A DNA stretch of 7,822 bases from an uncultured Eubacteriales bacterium (lineage in GTDB: Bacteria > Bacillota > Clostridia > UBA1381 > UMGS1253). This document shows positions 5,790 through 7,822 of this stretch, in pieces. The translations under genes were made by a program, and so were the position numbers. Position 1 is the stretch's first letter. Every line of letters starts with the position of its first letter. The notes under the pieces were generated by a model. The model had not been told where the DNA came from. It saw only the letters and a list, made by a program, of their open reading frames with translations, and searched no databases. The stretch covers positions 1 through 7,822 of the forward strand of contig URQR01000093.1 in the NCBI GenBank assembly GCA_900550065.1. The letters run 5' to 3'.

Positions 5790-7822
5790 ATGGAAAGTTC
5801 GTTACAGACGATTTTAGACAATATAAAAAAGTATAGTCCAAACGCGAACACGGACGGCGTTGTACGCGCGTATGAATTCGCCAAAAAAGCGCACGAAGGA
5901 CAGTTCCGTAAGTCCGGCGAGGCGTACGTGCACCACCCGATTGAAGTCGCGACGATTATGACGGAGCTGGAAATGGATAAGCCGTCGGTCGAGGCGGCGC
6001 TTTTACATGATGTAGTCGAAGACACGGACTATACGCTCGACGATATCAAAACAAAATTCGGCGAGGACGTTGCGCTCATTGTCGACGGTGTGACGAAAAT
6101 TGGTAAAATCCATTACACCAGTCAAGAGGAACAGCAGATTGAAAACCTGCGCAAAATGTTTCTTGCAATGGCGAAGGATATCCGTGTTATTCTCATTAAG
6201 CTTGCCGACCGGCTGCACAATATGCGTACGCTTAAGAGTATGCCGCCGGAAAAGCAGCGCCGCATCGCGCGTGAAACGATGGAGGTCTACGCCCCTCTCG
6301 CCCACCGGCTTGGTATGTCTAAAATAAAGGGTGAACTGGAGGATTTGTCGCTCAAATACCTCGACCCAATCGCATATCATGAGATTGCGGAAAGCATCAA
6401 TCAAAAAAAGAGAGAACGCGACCAGTATATTACTGCAATTATAAATGAATTAGAAGAAAAGCTCGCCGCTATCGGTATCAAAGGCCAGATTAACGGACGC
6501 GCAAAGCACTTTTACAGCATTTACCGCAAAATGTATACCCAGCACAAAACGCTCGACGAGATTTACGATTTGTTTGCGGTACGCATTATTGTCGATTCGG
6601 TCAGCGACTGCTACGCGGTGCTCGGTATGGTACACGAAATGTATAAGCCGATTCCGATGCGGTTTAAGGACTATATTGCGATGCCAAAGCCGAATATGTA
6701 CCAGTCATTGCATACAACACTGATCGGACCGGACGGACAGCCGTTTGAGATCCAGATCAGAACCTATGAGATGCATCGGACAGCCGAATACGGTATTGCC
6801 GCACACTGGAAGTACAAAGAGGCTTCAAACGGTGGCAATGTAGAGAATCAGGAAGAAGAGAAGTTAAGCTGGCTGCGTCAGATTTTAGAGTGGCAAAAGG
6901 ACATGTCCGATAACCGGGATTTTATGAGTCTGTTAAAAAGTGATCTGGACCTTTTTTCAGATACGGTATTCTGTTTTACGCCTTCCGGAGATGTCAAAAA
7001 TCTTCCAACCGGCTCTACGCCGATTGATTTTGCCTATGCGATCCATTCTGCCGTAGGGAATAAAATGATCGGTGCAAAAGTCAATGGCAAACTGGTAACG
7101 ATTGACTATGTTATTCAGAACGGTGACCGGATTGAGATTATTACTTCCCAGAACTCGCACGGACCAAGCCGTGACTGGCTGAATATTGTAAAGAGTACAC
7201 AGGCGAAAAATAAGATCAACCAGTGGTTTCGAAGTCAGTTCAAGGAAGAGAATATCGCAAAGGGTAAGGAACTGATCTCGCAGTATTGTAAGATGAAGAG
7301 TATCGAACTCTCAGATATCAATAAGCCGGAATCTCAGAATAAGATTTTAAGAAAATATGGATTCCACGACTGGGATTCTGCACTGGCAACCGTGGGACAT
7401 GGAGGACTCAAGGAGAGTCAGGTTGTCAATCGGATGTTAGAAGAATACAAAAAGGACCATGTCGTACCGATAACAGACTCGGATGTTTTAGAGAATATCC
7501 AGGATGCGAATATCTCTAAGACGATCCCGCAGAAGTCAAAGAGCGGAATTGTCGTAAAAGGACTGTATGATGTCGCAGTACATTTTTCAAAATGCTGCAG
7601 CCCGGTACCGGGAGATGAGATTGTCGGTTTTGTGACGAGAGGAAGAGGCGTATCCATACACAGAACGGATTGTATCAATATTATTAATCTGTCGGACATG
7701 GATCGTGCCAGACTGATCGATGCAGAATGGCAGCAGGGAGCAAGTGAGGGCAGCAACGGACTCTATCTTGCAGAGATCAAGATTTTTGGAAACAACCGTA
7801 CCGGATTGTTAGTAGATATTAC
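5790..7822 (+). CDS. relA: Bifunctional (p)ppGpp synthetase/hydrolase, RelA/SpoT family (3' end cut by window)
   Basis: Makes and degrades the stringent-response alarmone on the ribosome. 677 codons are present of a usual 730-760. The hydrolase domain is intact: HH (48-49), HD (73-74) and D140 in LADRLHNMRT. The synthetase domain has GRAKHFYSIYRKM (236-248), RFKDYIAMPKPNMYQSLHT (291-309) and EIQIRT (320-325). A TGS domain follows (about 393-455), then a helical region, the zinc-finger/RIS region with CCSPVPGDEI (602-611), and the start of the ACT domain. Having both active sites, it is a bifunctional Rel rather than a synthetase-only RelA. ATG 5790 has AGGAGG eight bases upstream and lies 14 bases after the recJ stop. 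Codon usage changes abruptly near 6680-6726, so the 3' two-thirds of the sequence after that point may derive from another lineage or be a misjoin, although the frame is unbroken. Confidence 0.95.
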   Translation, partial: MESSLQTILDNIKKYSPNANTDGVVRAYEFAKKAHEGQFRKSGEAYVHHPIEVATIMTELEMDKPSVEAALLHDVVEDTDYTLDDIKTKFGEDVALIVDGVTKIGKIHYTSQEEQQIENLRKMFLAMAKDIRVILIKLADRLHNMRTLKSMPPEKQRRIARETMEVYAPLAHRLGMSKIKGELEDLSLKYLDPIAYHEIAESINQKKRERDQYITAIINELEEKLAAIGIKGQINGRAKHFYSIYRKMYTQHKTLDEIYDLFAVRIIVDSVSDCYAVLGMVHEMYKPIPMRFKDYIAMPKPNMYQSLHTTLIGPDGQPFEIQIRTYEMHRTAEYGIAAHWKYKEASNGGNVENQEEEKLSWLRQILEWQKDMSDNRDFMSLLKSDLDLFSDTVFCFTPSGDVKNLPTGSTPIDFAYAIHSAVGNKMIGAKVNGKLVTIDYVIQNGDRIEIITSQNSHGPSRDWLNIVKSTQAKNKINQWFRSQFKEENIAKGKELISQYCKMKSIELSDINKPESQNKILRKYGFHDWDSALATVGHGGLKESQVVNRMLEEYKKDHVVPITDSDVLENIQDANISKTIPQKSKSGIVVKGLYDVAVHFSKCCSPVPGDEIVGFVTRGRGVSIHRTDCINIINLSDMDRARLIDAEWQQGASEGSNGLYLAEIKIFGNNRTGLLVDI
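6680..6726. other. relA: Putative mosaic junction inside relA (recombination or assembly join)
   Basis: Hand counts of relA codons on either side differ sharply. Ala GCG is 14 of 24 before and 3 of 18 after; Gly GGA is 2 of 11 before and 16 of 28 after; Arg AGA is 1 of 16 before and 6 of 15 after; Leu CTC is 9 before and 3 after. The first part matches recJ and the rest of the window; the second resembles another Clostridia-type genome. The change falls in the block encoding PKPNMYQSLHT, whose DNA is conserved enough to support either homologous recombination or a false overlap. The exact base cannot be fixed by eye. Confidence 0.6.

Noticed and set aside
6003..7756. Several minus-strand frames of 61-133 residues opposite relA
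   Set aside because: Shadows of the relA frame, with no starts supported by ribosome-binding sites.

Overview
The window looks like chromosomal DNA of an anaerobic Clostridia-type Firmicute. The reasons are strong AGGAGG ribosome-binding sites, near-consensus sigma-A promoters, a recJ-rel gene order, a sodium-pumping decarboxylase membrane subunit and an Lsa-type ABC-F protein. I see no phage, IS element, CRISPR array, tRNA or rRNA.

Layout. The left half (1-3960) is read on the minus strand and the right half (3960-7822) on the plus strand, from a divergent promoter pair near 3928-4020. On the minus strand, in order of transcription, come: a sodium-translocating decarboxylase beta subunit (2736-3887), a 45-residue single-helix gamma-like protein too short to be noticed easily (2574-2711), a promoter (2494-2522), a Gfo/Idh/MocA oxidoreductase (1395-2438), a structured leader with a six-codon upstream ORF (1147-1372), and the first 379 codons of an Lsa-family ABC-F ribosome-protection protein (1-1138, cut by the window edge). 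On the plus strand come recJ, interrupted by one in-frame stop codon (4060-5775), and a bifunctional RelA/SpoT-type (p)ppGpp enzyme (5790-7822, cut by the window edge), 14 bases apart and probably co-transcribed.

The main discovery is the leader of the ABC-F gene. A nine-base element in codons 4-6 of the upstream ORF (segment 1), an exact complement 70 bases downstream (segment 2), and a second copy of the element inside the 3' arm of an intrinsic terminator (segment 3) form a complete set of mutually exclusive pairings. This predicts ribosome-mediated transcription attenuation: a ribosome held on the upstream ORF by a peptidyl-transferase or exit-tunnel antibiotic would free segment 2 to break the terminator and switch on the resistance gene. 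A second possible lock is pairing of the ABC-F Shine-Dalgarno sequence with an upstream complement.

Two anomalies affect how far the sequence can be trusted. The recJ frame has a TAA where the family normally has Leu, with the rest of the frame intact. The rel gene changes codon usage abruptly near 6680-6726, inside a highly conserved motif, which suggests either intragenic recombination or a chimeric assembly join. If it is a bad join, everything after about 6700 belongs to another organism.
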